DNA of 64,000 bases from Leptospiraceae bacterium. GTDB lineage: Bacteria > Spirochaetota > Leptospiria > Turneriellales > Turneriellaceae. Numbering within the stretch: position 1 is the stretch's first letter; each line of letters starts with the position of its first letter. Shown piece by piece: positions 9,164 through 17,971 of this stretch. A model generated the notes under the pieces. That model was given only the letters and a program-made list of their open reading frames with translations, was not told the origin of the DNA and did no database searches. Made by a program: the position numbers and the translations under genes. The stretch is taken from assembly GCA_025055765.1 (NCBI GenBank), contig JANWWS010000004.1, positions 124,001 to 188,000 of the forward strand, read 5' to 3'.

Positions 9164-10148
9164 TATTTTCTTGAATGCGAAAAAGCACATCGTTTTTTGC
9201 AAATTCAAGAGTTACGCGAATGGCATTACGGATAGCCCAAGCATTTGAGGAGCCATGGCCAATTACAGTAATACCTGCCACCCCCAAAAGAGGAGCTCCT
9301 CCGTAACTTGCGTAATCCATTCTGTTTTTCACAGCCATAAAGGCTGGTTTCAACATGAGCGCTCCTGCTGTGGCTAAAGGTGATGCCTTAATATTTGTTC
9401 TCAATATATTGAAGATTGTCTTAGCAAGTCCCTCGAGAGACTTAAGTACAATATTTCCTATAAAGCCATCACAGACAATGACATCCACCGGCTTCCCTGT
9501 GCCAAAAAGATCCCGGCCTTCAACATTGCCCACAAAATCATAGGGTAGTTTTTTTAATTTCTGAAAAGCCTCGAGGGTTTGCTCGTTTCCTTTAATTTCC
9601 TCTTCTCCATTAGATAATAAGCCAATTTTAGGGTTTATTACACCTAAAATTTCGCGGGCATAGACTTCGCCCATAATGGCAAACTGAACGAGATATTCGC
9701 TCTTGCAATCCACATTGGCACCCGCATCTAAAAGCACATTGGCCCGTCCATCTTCTCTTGGTATGGGTGTGGCAATGGCTGGTCTTTTTACTCCCGGTAG
9801 GCGACCTAAATTGCTCAAAGCTGCTGCCATCGTAGCACCAGTATTGCCAGGCGAAAAGAAACCAACTGCCTCACTATCCCTTACTAAGCGCGCGCAAATG
9901 TTAACGGAGGCATTTTTCTTTGTCTTGACTGCCATAGCAGGATGTTCCTGCATGGTGACAACCTGATCTGTATGAACAAGCCTTACATTAGGGCGGATAT
10001 CAGGATAACTTTGCAAGAGCCTAGCCATCACATTTTCATCTCCCACTAAGATGACTTTCGCTCCCAGTTCCCGAACCGCCATAGCGGTACCCGCCATAAC
10101 GGTTTCGTAGCCTTGTTCCGCGCTCATTGCATCAACAGCAACCCACAT
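9147..10148 (-). CDS. plsX: phosphate acyltransferase PlsX
   Basis: 333 residues. The protein starts MWVAVDAMS, equivalent to the usual MxIAxDAMGGD but with the GGD replaced by AEQ. The internal blocks VKTKKNASVNIC, GFFSPGNTGATMAAA, PAIATPIP, DAGANVDCK and DVIVCDGFIGNIVLK are all PlsX signatures. PlsX converts acyl-ACP to acyl-phosphate for phospholipid synthesis. The start at 10148 aligns with the family; an upstream ATG at 10181 lies inside the end of nadE. The gene follows the two NAD synthetase genes on the same strand, without an obvious metabolic link. Confidence 0.9.
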   Translation of the reverse strand: MWVAVDAMSAEQGYETVMAGTAMAVRELGAKVILVGDENVMARLLQSYPDIRPNVRLVHTDQVVTMQEHPAMAVKTKKNASVNICARLVRDSEAVGFFSPGNTGATMAAALSNLGRLPGVKRPAIATPIPREDGRANVLLDAGANVDCKSEYLVQFAIMGEVYAREILGVINPKIGLLSNGEEEIKGNEQTLEAFQKLKKLPYDFVGNVEGRDLFGTGKPVDVIVCDGFIGNIVLKSLEGLAKTIFNILRTNIKASPLATAGALMLKPAFMAVKNRMDYASYGGAPLLGVAGITVIGHGSSNAWAIRNAIRVTLEFAKNDVLFRIQENIRRYG

Positions 10149-10168
10149 ACTTATCCCTATGGCCCCCT

Positions 10169-11023
10169 TCAGCTCATCCAATCCCTTGGGAAGCGAAATT
10201 CCCTTCCTAACGTACGCTGTGAGATTTTAAGAATGGTTGGCATAAGTCTTTTAAATTGGCTTTGTCGGACAAGCTGGAAAATCCGACGTGCGTCCTCCAG
10301 GGGCATTTTGAGATCACTAAGAGTGTTGCATATCCACTCCCGCGAGCGGCAGAGGTCTATGTATTGGTAGAGTATGCGATCAGCGAAGTCGTAAGTTATC
10401 CGCAGCTCTGCTTCATCACTTTGACCTGGCCAAAGATCCGCAGAGGGAGGTTTTTGGCAAATCTCTTGGGGAATGCCTAAATAATCTGCAAGAATTCTCA
10501 CCTGACTTTTGTATAGATCTCCTAAAGGATTTACCGCCGAAGCCATATCCCCCCAGAGGGTGGAGTAACCTAGGAGAAGTTCTGTTTTATTGCTTGTGCC
10601 AACAACAAAAGCTCCATGCTTAGCGGCCATGTCATAAAGCACAATCATACGTAGCCTGGCCAAGACATTGCCCTGGCGTAGTTGGTTTGAGATTGCTTGG
10701 CTTTCGAAATAGGGTTTGGCCATGCTGGTTATGTCGATAATTTCATAAGGCACAGAGAACTTTTCGCAGACTGTTTTGCCATGCTCTAAAGAAAAGGGGG
10801 AGCTTGCCTCAAAGGGCAAGAGATAGGCATGTACCTGTGAGGAGCCAAGTGCCTCCTTGGCAAGGGCTAGGGCAAGCGCTGAGTCAATCCCACCACTTAC
10901 CCCAATAACGGCCCTTTTTATTCCAAAACGCAAAAACTCATAGCGAAGACCCTCAACAAGAAGAGAGCTTACCTTACCTTTATCTACTCGGGGTAGAGGA
11001 AAAAGTTCTTCAAAAGCGAGCAT
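10169..11023 (-). CDS. nadE: NAD synthetase, ATP-pyrophosphatase subunit
   Basis: 284 residues with the PP-loop SGGIDS at 43-48 and the downstream blocks GTSNKTELLLGY, WGDMASAVNPLGDLYKSQVR and KPPSADLWPGQSDE, all diagnostic for NAD synthetase. It adenylates and amidates deamido-NAD. In many bacteria this domain is fused behind a nitrilase-type glutaminase; here the glutaminase is a separate gene immediately upstream, overlapping by 14 nt. The pair probably forms a two-subunit glutamine-dependent enzyme, though use of free ammonia is possible. Confidence 0.9.
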   Translation of the reverse strand: MLAFEELFPLPRVDKGKVSSLLVEGLRYEFLRFGIKRAVIGVSGGIDSALALALAKEALGSSQVHAYLLPFEASSPFSLEHGKTVCEKFSVPYEIIDITSMAKPYFESQAISNQLRQGNVLARLRMIVLYDMAAKHGAFVVGTSNKTELLLGYSTLWGDMASAVNPLGDLYKSQVRILADYLGIPQEICQKPPSADLWPGQSDEAELRITYDFADRILYQYIDLCRSREWICNTLSDLKMPLEDARRIFQLVRQSQFKRLMPTILKISQRTLGREFRFPRDWMS

Positions 11024-11861
11024 GATGAGATTTTTCGAGGAGAGCTTTATTTAAGCTAAAACAATCGTTTTGCCAGGGGCCACCCTTGGCAGCAGAGGCC
11101 TGGCGCTCTTCGAAGTCTAAAAGAAAAAGCTTATAGCGATTTTTTTCAAACTCCCCTTCTTCCAAGGCAGGGATGAGGCCACGTAGGGGTGAGACAAGAA
11201 AAACCTCGCCGGGAAACAACACTCCATCATCTATCCCTGCTCGATTTACATAAAGATAAAACTGGTTTAGGCTTTCGCTATAGCATAAAAGCCGGCCTTT
11301 CCATCTTTCGATATTTATTTCCCGCTCGTCCTGCACCCCTCGCATGGGAGAGGCCGACGGGACTACCACCAAAGAGACACCTGCTAAAAAGTGAGCATAA
11401 GGGAGGGGCAGATGCCATGCATCCTCACAAATCAAGACTCCCGCTCTTTCCTGTGAGTGAAACAAGAAATAATCCAAACTTTGGCCAAAACTAAAGTAGC
11501 GAGCTTCGTCAAACATGCCATAGGTGGGAAGGTAGATTTTGCGGTGCACAAAGAGAGGTTTACCTTGGGAAAAACCGGCGTAGGCATTATAAAAATGGCC
11601 ATTTTCGTAAAGCACAAACCCAGCAAAGACGGTTATTTGAGGAGGAAAGGAAGCAAAATAAAGCTCAAGCTCTTTTAAAGTTTTTCCACACTCATGGGCT
11701 AGATTTTCCAAAAGATACCCACATAAAGAAAGCTCTGGGAAAAACAAAAAATCAACCTTTGGGGCGAGATGCTCTGCCAAGCTGCGATGGCTTTGGAGGT
11801 TTTTTTCAAAGTCTCCTAAGTAAGGAGAAAAACTTACTGCCGCTAGCTTGACTTTTTGCAT
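11010..11861 (-). CDS. carbon-nitrogen hydrolase, probable glutaminase subunit of NAD synthetase
   Basis: 283-residue nitrilase-superfamily protein. The catalytic triad can be placed as Glu43 (FFPELSLCGY), Lys108 (HRKIYLPTYGMFDE) and Cys145 (LICEDAWH). The HRKIYLPTYGMFDE block is typical of the glutaminase half of two-domain NadE. Overlap with the nadE synthetase gene by 14 nt on the same strand supports stoichiometric expression and ammonia transfer between subunits. The alternative, an unrelated amidase, is less likely given this context. Confidence 0.85.
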   Translation of the reverse strand: MQKVKLAAVSFSPYLGDFEKNLQSHRSLAEHLAPKVDFLFFPELSLCGYLLENLAHECGKTLKELELYFASFPPQITVFAGFVLYENGHFYNAYAGFSQGKPLFVHRKIYLPTYGMFDEARYFSFGQSLDYFLFHSQERAGVLICEDAWHLPLPYAHFLAGVSLVVVPSASPMRGVQDEREINIERWKGRLLCYSESLNQFYLYVNRAGIDDGVLFPGEVFLVSPLRGLIPALEEGEFEKNRYKLFLLDFEERQASAAKGGPWQNDCFSLNKALLEKSHHARF

Positions 11862-11908
11862 GATCTCTTGGGCAAAGCTCTACCTTCCTTTTGGGGTGTA
11901 AAAGCTTT

Positions 11909-12682
11909 TTAGAGTATAAGTAACTTATTTCTTTGGATTTCATAGAGCAGGAGTGCACAAGCTACCGAAAGGTTGTAACTCTCCACTTTTTCATTTAAAG
12001 GGATCTTGACTAGTATATCACATCTTTTTTTCGTTAAATCTGCCATACCCTCTTCACAGCCAAACACAAGAAGTAGCGGCCGACTTTGGCTTTGCCATTC
12101 TTCAACGAGGTCTTTACGTAACGGAACACCTTCGAGATCCGCGCCTATGATATAAAAGCTAGGGTTTTTGTCTTTTAATTCTTGCAAAAATGATGCCATG
12201 GAACTTATGCGCAAGACCGGCAGCTTTAGCATAGCCGTGGCCGAGCTTTTCAACACACTGGCAGAATAAGGGGCTGTGCCATGTATCGTGAGAATGATGC
12301 CTGCCACCCCCAAGGCAAGGCTTGAGCGCAGGGCTGCTCCTAAATTACGGGGATCTTGCACCCTTTCCAGACCAACATAAATCAGGGAATTTCGTTCCTC
12401 AAAAAGAGATTGCTTCGTAAGCTTGGGGACTTCAAGAGGGCTTTTGCGCACAAGGACAATGCCCTGGTGGTTTTCGCTTTGGCATAGATCCGTTAATTGA
12501 GCATAGCTCATGTGCTTTATTGTGCCCTTGTGCTTCTTAAATTTTTGTAAAAGCCCTTTGAGCCTTCCTTCATCACGGCGGGCTAAATAAAGCTCATCCT
12601 CTTGCGTGGGGGCCCATAGAGAAAGTGCCTCCCTAACTGCATGAAAACCATAGACTATTTGCTCTGCTTTAGACTTTTTCAA
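11909..12682 (-). CDS. rlmB: TrmH/SpoU-family RNA 2'-O-methyltransferase, RlmB-like
   Basis: About 257 residues. An N-terminal substrate-binding domain (IVYGFHAVREAL) precedes the SPOUT methyltransferase domain with the three trefoil-knot motifs: VQDPRNLGAALRS, LLVFGCEEGM and IPLNEKVESYNLSVACALLLYE. RlmB methylates G2251 of 23S rRNA in E. coli; other TrmH relatives act on tRNA. The start is uncertain. A TTG at 12682 with AAGAGG upstream is chosen, and a GTG at 12712 would lengthen the overlap with cysS. The end of cysS overlaps the start, as in several bacteria where cysS and this gene are adjacent. Confidence 0.85.
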   Translation of the reverse strand: MKKSKAEQIVYGFHAVREALSLWAPTQEDELYLARRDEGRLKGLLQKFKKHKGTIKHMSYAQLTDLCQSENHQGIVLVRKSPLEVPKLTKQSLFEERNSLIYVGLERVQDPRNLGAALRSSLALGVAGIILTIHGTAPYSASVLKSSATAMLKLPVLRISSMASFLQELKDKNPSFYIIGADLEGVPLRKDLVEEWQSQSRPLLLVFGCEEGMADLTKKRCDILVKIPLNEKVESYNLSVACALLLYEIQRNKLLIL

Positions 12683-14093
12683 GAAAGGAACCCTCTTTGG
12701 TATCAACCACACGATAGCCTTGGGAGCTAATTTTTTCTCGCAGCAGATCGGCTAAAACAAAGTCTTTCTTTTTTCTAGCCTCAGTGCGTTTTTGGAGAAG
12801 TTCCATGAGTTCAGGTGGGATGTCTTGGCGGTAGTCGAAATCGTGAGCGTAAACCAAAAGCCCTAAGACCCGGTCAATATATTGAAAGAAAGAGAGGATC
12901 TCTTGTTTTTCTGCATGGGTAAGGACATCCTCTTTTTCATCAAGGAGAGCGTTTATTTGCCGCAATGCCTCAAAAACATGGGCAAGAGCACGCGGCATGT
13001 TGAGATCATCTTGTAACTCTCTTAAGAATCCTTCGCGATAGTTGGATAAGGCAAGCTTTTTATCATCTTTTTCTTCGGTTTTGGCTTTCTGAGAGCGCAG
13101 GTAGGTTTGTAAGATACGCCTAACTGCCTCTTTCGACTGATCCAGAGCTGCAAGGGTAAAATTAAGTTTTTGTCGGTAATGGGTTGCCATTAAAAAATAA
13201 CGAATTGCTGCAGGATGGTAACCCTTTTGGAGAAGATCCCTTAAAGTATAAAAATTGCCTTCGGATTTGGACATCTTGCGGCCATTCACTAACAAGTGTT
13301 CACAATGCAGCCAGTAGCGGACAAAAGGTTTTCCATAGGCTCCCTCACTTTGCGCGATTTCATTTTCGTGATGGGGAAAAATGAGATCAACCCCCCCCGT
13401 GTGGATGTCTATGGGACCTTGAAAAATACGCCGGATCATGGCCGAGCATTCAATATGCCAACCAGGACGCCCATGACCCAGTGGTGTATCCCAGGCCAGA
13501 CGAAAATCTCTAGGCTCTGCCTTCCATAAAACAAAATCCCGGATGTCGTCTTTGGTATATTCATCCGTACGATAACGAGTACCTGTTTTTACTTGGGATA
13601 GGTCTATGTGGGAAAGTCGGCCGTATTCAGGAAACTTGGCTATTGGGTAGTAGAGGGAGCCATCTACCTCATAGGCCAAGCCCTTTTCTTTTAACTTTTG
13701 AATTAAATCAACCATGACCTCGATATTTTCCGTGGCGTGGGGGTAAAAATCAAAGGGCTCAATATTTAAGATCCGTAAATCATCCCAAAAAGCTCGGCTA
13801 TAAAAAGCGGTATGTTCTCGCAGATCTTCTAAGGTCGCTTCTGGTTTTTTTTGGAGGGTTCCCTGAATGGTCTTATCATCTACATCCGTTATATTTAGGG
13901 CATGAAACACGCGTAGGGAAGCAAGCTTTAAGGCACGGCGCAGCACATCCGCAAAGATATAGCTGCGGAAATTCCCTATGTGAGCGTAGTCATAGACGGT
14001 AGGCCCGCAGGAATAAATGCGGACCTCCCCTTCTTTTAAGCTCGAAAAAAGCTCCTTCTTGCGGGTTTCTGTGTTATAGAAATAAAAGGACAT
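12669..14093 (-). CDS. cysS: cysteinyl-tRNA synthetase
   Basis: 474-residue class I aminoacyl-tRNA synthetase. The zinc ligand Cys29 is followed by the HIGH-type motif AHIGN (about 38-42). The WHIECSAM and THGG-type [15 protein letters not shown] blocks are CysRS signatures, and KMSKS occurs near residue 270. It charges tRNA-Cys. Length is normal. The gene precedes rlmB-like and overlaps its start. A tRNA-Pro gene lies 18 nt upstream on the same strand. Confidence 0.95.
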   Translation of the reverse strand: MSFYFYNTETRKKELFSSLKEGEVRIYSCGPTVYDYAHIGNFRSYIFADVLRRALKLASLRVFHALNITDVDDKTIQGTLQKKPEATLEDLREHTAFYSRAFWDDLRILNIEPFDFYPHATENIEVMVDLIQKLKEKGLAYEVDGSLYYPIAKFPEYGRLSHIDLSQVKTGTRYRTDEYTKDDIRDFVLWKAEPRDFRLAWDTPLGHGRPGWHIECSAMIRRIFQGPIDIHTGGVDLIFPHHENEIAQSEGAYGKPFVRYWLHCEHLLVNGRKMSKSEGNFYTLRDLLQKGYHPAAIRYFLMATHYRQKLNFTLAALDQSKEAVRRILQTYLRSQKAKTEEKDDKKLALSNYREGFLRELQDDLNMPRALAHVFEALRQINALLDEKEDVLTHAEKQEILSFFQYIDRVLGLLVYAHDFDYRQDIPPELMELLQKRTEARKKKDFVLADLLREKISSQGYRVVDTKEGSFLEKV

Positions 14094-14111
14094 CCCATTT
14101 GGTCAAAACTT

Positions 14112-14183
14112 TCGGGCTGATTGGATTCGAACCAACGACCACACGCCCCCCAGACGTGTGCGCTACCACTGCGCCACAGCCCG
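14112..14183 (-). tRNA. tRNA-Pro (anticodon GGG)
   Basis: The minus-strand sequence folds into a cloverleaf: acceptor CGGGCTG/CAGCCCG with discriminator A, D arm GCGCAGTGGTAGCGC, anticodon loop CTGGGGG giving GGG, and T arm GTTGG TTCGAAT CCAAT. C1-G72 and G37 are typical of tRNA-Pro. CCA is not encoded. Confidence 0.95.
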
Positions 14184-14271
14184 AGCTTGGGAAATTCCAA
14201 TTACCCAAAGCGTTGCGTCAAGCACGAAAGTTTCTTGCCATCTAGCCAACAAGTTAAACAAACTCCACTTA

Positions 14272-15882
14272 ATGGAGCGCTATGTATCTGAGCTAAAAAC
14301 CACAAGTGACAATTTTCGCAAAAACAAAGAGCACAACCTCAAATTGCTAGCAGAAAGACAAAAATACATAGAGAAATTAAATCCTGCCCAACGCCAAAAA
14401 GCATATGAGCGGCACCGCTCCCGGGGGAAACTTTTTGTAAGAGAGCGCATCCGCGAACTTCTCGATGTGGCAAGCCCATTTCTTGAAATAGGAGCTTTTG
14501 CGGGTATTGATCTTTACCCCGGTGAAGATATCCCTGGTGGCACAGCCGTGGGAGGAATTGGTTTTGTCCATGGTCGACCTGTAGTCGTAGTTGCCAACGA
14601 TGCGACTTTAAAGGGAGGCACCTACTATCCTATAACGGTAAAAAAACATCTGCGCATGCAGGAAATTGCTCTTGAGAACCGTCTACCTTGTATCTATCTC
14701 GTAGATTCTGGCGGCGCCTTTCTCCCTATGCAAGAGGAAGTTTTTCCTGATAAAGAACACTTTGGCCGTATTTTCTACAACCAGGCCCGGATGTCTATGC
14801 TAGGAATACCCCAAATTGCCGTGGTCATGGGTAGCTGCACCGCTGGTGGAGCCTATGTCCCAGCCATGTGTGATGAGACCATTATTGTAAATGAGACTGG
14901 TACGATTTTCCTGGGAGGACCTCCTCTCGTACAGATGGCCACCGGCGAAAAGGTCAGTGCTGAGGAACTTGGGGGAGCAAGGCTGCATACGCAAAAATCA
15001 GGGGTGGCTGATCACTTTGCCTTGGATGACTTTGAGGCACTAAACAAAGCAAGAGACATCTTAAAGACCATAAACTACCCCGAGCCATCTCTTATACGTC
15101 GCCCATCTTTTGAAGAACCTTATTATGATCCCGAAGAAATCTTAGGTCTCATACCCACAGATGTACGCCAGAGTTTCGACAGCCGAGAGTTAATTGCCCG
15201 CCTAGTGGACGGCAGCCGTTTTTATGAATTTAAGAAAGACTACGGCACGACTCTCCTTACCTGCTTTGCAGAGATTCATGGCTACTTGGTGGGAATTTTA
15301 GCTAATAACGGGATTTTGTTTAGTGAATCAGCCTTAAAGGGGACTCATTTTATCGAACTTTGCTCCCAGAGAAAAATACCTCTTATCTTTTTGCAAAACA
15401 TCACTGGATTTATGGTGGGGAAAAAATATGAAGCGGGGGGTATCGCCAAGGATGGCGCTAAGATGGTGAGTGCAGTTAGCTGTACCCAAGTGCCCAAATT
15501 CACGATAATTGCCGGCGGTTCCTTTGGGGCAGGTAATTATGCCATGTGTGGACGAGCCTACTCCCCGCGTTTTCTTTTCATGTGGCCCAATGCCCGTATC
15601 AGTGTCATGGGAGGAGAGCAAGCAGCAGGGGTTCTTACTTTAATTAAGGAAAGCCAGCTCGAACAAGAAGGAAAGTCTTTTTCGGAAGAAGAAAAACAAA
15701 AAATGAAGGAGGCCATCCGTACAAGCTATGAGCAAAAGGGAAATCCCTACTTTAGCTCAGCTAGGTTATGGGATGATGGTGTTATCGACCCCCGAGATAC
15801 AAGAAAAGTACTTGCCTTATGCCTCATGGCTTCGGCCTACAGTAAAATAGAAGATTACTATCACCCTCTTTACCGCATGTAA
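14272..15882 (+). CDS. methylcrotonyl-CoA carboxylase-type carboxyltransferase (beta) subunit
   Basis: 536 residues with the two crotonase-like halves of biotin-dependent carboxyltransferases. The blocks [47 protein letters not shown] and [14 protein letters not shown] closely follow the MccB/MCCC2 subfamily rather than PccB or AccD. It would transfer CO2 from biotin to 3-methylcrotonyl-CoA in leucine/isovalerate breakdown; geranyl-CoA is an alternative. The ATG at 14272 matches the family start; upstream in-frame sequence runs over the tRNA-Pro gene. An enoyl-CoA hydratase follows after 9 nt. The biotin-carrying alpha subunit is not in this window. Confidence 0.9.
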   Translation: MERYVSELKTTSDNFRKNKEHNLKLLAERQKYIEKLNPAQRQKAYERHRSRGKLFVRERIRELLDVASPFLEIGAFAGIDLYPGEDIPGGTAVGGIGFVHGRPVVVVANDATLKGGTYYPITVKKHLRMQEIALENRLPCIYLVDSGGAFLPMQEEVFPDKEHFGRIFYNQARMSMLGIPQIAVVMGSCTAGGAYVPAMCDETIIVNETGTIFLGGPPLVQMATGEKVSAEELGGARLHTQKSGVADHFALDDFEALNKARDILKTINYPEPSLIRRPSFEEPYYDPEEILGLIPTDVRQSFDSRELIARLVDGSRFYEFKKDYGTTLLTCFAEIHGYLVGILANNGILFSESALKGTHFIELCSQRKIPLIFLQNITGFMVGKKYEAGGIAKDGAKMVSAVSCTQVPKFTIIAGGSFGAGNYAMCGRAYSPRFLFMWPNARISVMGGEQAAGVLTLIKESQLEQEGKSFSEEEKQKMKEAIRTSYEQKGNPYFSSARLWDDGVIDPRDTRKVLALCLMASAYSKIEDYYHPLYRM

Positions 15883-15891
15883 GGAAATATT

Positions 15892-16701
15892 ATGAAACTA
15901 CCAGATACTTCTTCTATAAGACGCTGGCTCTTGCTTAAAGCCGAAGGTGAGGTTCTTTTTTGTTCTTTGAATTTTCCTGAAAAGCACAACGCTCTTTCCC
16001 CTGATCTCATACGGGCTCTCACTGAGTTCTTCTCTAGCCATTTTCTCGAAATGGGCATAAGGGTGATAATCTTAAAAGGTGAGGGTCCCTCCTTTTGCGC
16101 AGGAGCTGATTTACAGTACATGAAAGCCATGGCTAATTTTTCTCCACAGGAAAATTTGGCCGATGCCGAAAAGCTTTTCGAAATGTTCGAAACCGTGGTA
16201 AGCTGCGAAGTACCTGTTATAGCACTAGCTCACGGGAATGTCTATGGTGGGGGCGTGGGTCTTCTTGCCTGTTGTGACATATCTTTGGCATTAGAAAACA
16301 CCAAGTTTTGTTTTTCTGAGGTACGCTTAGGCCTTGCCCCTGCGGTTATTTCCCCCTTTGTGATGAGAAAAATGCAGCTAAGTTATGCACATAGATATTT
16401 CTTGAGTGCAGAGATCTTTGGGGCAAAGGAGGCCCAGAGCGCAGGTCTTATCTCTGCCTACGGAAGCGAAGAAGAAATGACCTTCTTAATGAAGCAAATC
16501 ACAGAAAATCTATTGGCGGGCGGGCCCCTGGCCCAAAAAGCCGTAAAGCAGATATTGCACCAAGATTTTCGCCAAAGTCTTCAAGACAAAAAGGCAACCA
16601 TGACTCAAATGATTAGCAATTTACGGGTAAGTGCAGAGGGACAGGAAGGAATGCGTGCCTTTTTTGAAAAAAGAAAACCAAATTGGCAGCAACAAAAGTA
16701 A
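15892..16701 (+). CDS. enoyl-CoA hydratase/isomerase family protein, probable methylglutaconyl-CoA hydratase
   Basis: 269-residue crotonase. The CoA-binding EKHNALSPDL and oxyanion-hole GPSFCAGADLQYM blocks are clear, as is VYGGGVGLLACCDISLA. The acidic residue expected of hydratases is in FSEVRLGLAPAVISPFV. Coupling to the MccB-like gene (9 nt, with AAGGAAAT before the ATG) suggests it hydrates 3-methylglutaconyl-CoA to HMG-CoA, the step after MCC. The substrate is inferred from context; the family is certain. Two tRNA genes follow downstream. Confidence 0.9.
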   Translation: MKLPDTSSIRRWLLLKAEGEVLFCSLNFPEKHNALSPDLIRALTEFFSSHFLEMGIRVIILKGEGPSFCAGADLQYMKAMANFSPQENLADAEKLFEMFETVVSCEVPVIALAHGNVYGGGVGLLACCDISLALENTKFCFSEVRLGLAPAVISPFVMRKMQLSYAHRYFLSAEIFGAKEAQSAGLISAYGSEEEMTFLMKQITENLLAGGPLAQKAVKQILHQDFRQSLQDKKATMTQMISNLRVSAEGQEGMRAFFEKRKPNWQQQK

Positions 16702-16752
16702 AGTACTTAAATGCTTTACGAGACAGCCTTACTCTAAGCAAAGTATTTATGT

Positions 16753-16824
16753 GCTACCTTAGCTCAACGGCAGAGCAGCTGATTCGTAATCAGCAGGTTG
16801 CCGGTTCAAGTCCGGCAGGTAGCT
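16753..16824 (+). tRNA. tRNA-Thr (anticodon CGT)
   Basis: Cloverleaf: acceptor GCTACCT/AGGTAGC with discriminator T, D arm AGCTCAACGGCAGAGC, anticodon arm GCTGA TTCGTAA TCAGC giving CGT, and T arm GCCGG TTCAAGT CCGGC. It is followed directly by tRNA-Ser, 1 nt apart, so they are surely co-transcribed. Confidence 0.95.
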
Positions 16825-16825
16825 G

Positions 16826-16913
16826 GGAGGAGTGGCTGAGTGGTCGAAAGCGGCGGTCTCGAAAACCGCTCTACCTGTCTCAGGTAGCGTAGGTTCGAAT
16901 CCTACCTCCTCCG
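16826..16913 (+). tRNA. tRNA-Ser (anticodon CGA)
   Basis: 88-nt class II tRNA: acceptor GGAGGAG/CTCCTCC with discriminator G, anticodon arm GCGGT CTCGAAA ACCGC giving CGA, a long variable arm (TACCTGTCTCAGGTA) and T arm GTAGG TTCGAAT CCTAC. Confidence 0.95.
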
Positions 16914-17971
16914 CTATAGGGAAAATCCCATTGCTGGTGCGTCAGCTTATTTTAGGAGCAAAATTCACTTTTTTGTCTTTTCTTTCCTGTTGATATATTA
17001 CTTTTGTTCCGTAGCCGCCAAAAAATTTCTTACGAAATGATAGGCTCTTTGATGGCGTAGATAATTTTCTCTGTTAAAATGAAACGCTTTTCGATAGAAA
17101 GGGCTTTTTAGCAAATGTGGGGCACAAAACATAGAAAGTTTATTTTTTGTTAGCTTTTGCTTCGTATCTCACCTCAAAATTTTCGTGTTTAGCTATTTAA
17201 TTCTATGATCACCCATAAGCAAGGGGGTTGGTGTGATAAAGTCTCCATGGCACATCTCGGGCACTTACAAAATCTTTAAATATCCCATGTTTTACAAACC
17301 ATAATATTTATTATGGATAATCTTCTTACCCTATTTCTTCGCAGGCTACTCTCTGCCTAGTACATTCACCCACTAATAAAGCTCTTCTACTCCATAAACC
17401 AGCAACCCCGTTTTTCTGTATACGAGCCAATTAGAAAGTGTCTACGCTTTGATGTTTTTGGGATTCCAGCGAAACTTTTAGGTCTAAGATAAAAACCTTT
17501 TTCTCTTCGAGGATATAAAAAGCCCTTCAGGCGTTGCAAACTTTAATGTTCCTATAAAGAAATCTTATTTGATTTTGACTTCCAAGTATTGTCATATTTT
17601 TAAAGCTTACTCCAAAAACCTTGACATTTTGCCGTCAGCAAAACCAAGGTTTCTTGATAACGATACCTTTTTCACTAACCTTGAGTCGTATGTTTCAACT
17701 TTAATTTTGGGACCCAATCTTTTGTGGCAATATCTTGCCTTGTGCGATATTTCATTTTCTCTCCTACTCTAATATAGAGGCATACAAAGAGAATAAAAAG
17801 ACCTCTGGCTAAAATCAATTTCGAGCCGACATTTTTCACATTCCTTGCGTTGCGCCTTCTGCATAGGCTCAAGTAAAGGGGGTGAAAAAAGGGGTTCATG
17901 AAAAATTTTGCCTGCCAAGCCAATACATAATTATCCCTATTTGGCTTTACATACTGGGTGAGCTAGCCCCC
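16914..17971 (+). other. gene-poor region, possibly a decayed gene on the minus strand
   Basis: About 1.06 kb after the tRNA pair without a convincing intact gene, in sharp contrast to the packed flanks. On the minus strand several short open stretches in shifting frames have protein-like composition. Examples are a 50-residue stretch ending about 16999 (SPFYRKAFHFNRENYLRHQR then NFLAATEQK) and one near 17230-17300 (FVKHGIFKDFVSARDVPWR). Stops and frame changes interrupt them. I do not recognise the family. No tRNA remnant, insertion-sequence ends or long direct repeats were seen. Confidence 0.5.

Noticed and set aside
14158-14271. N-terminal extension of the carboxyltransferase over the tRNA-Pro gene
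   Set aside because: The frame crosses a well-folded tRNA on the other strand and does not match the family; the ATG at 14272 does.
17569-17923. Short open frames of 67 and 82 codons on opposite strands in the gene-poor region
   Set aside because: No domain, no ribosome site and composition like the surrounding degraded sequence.
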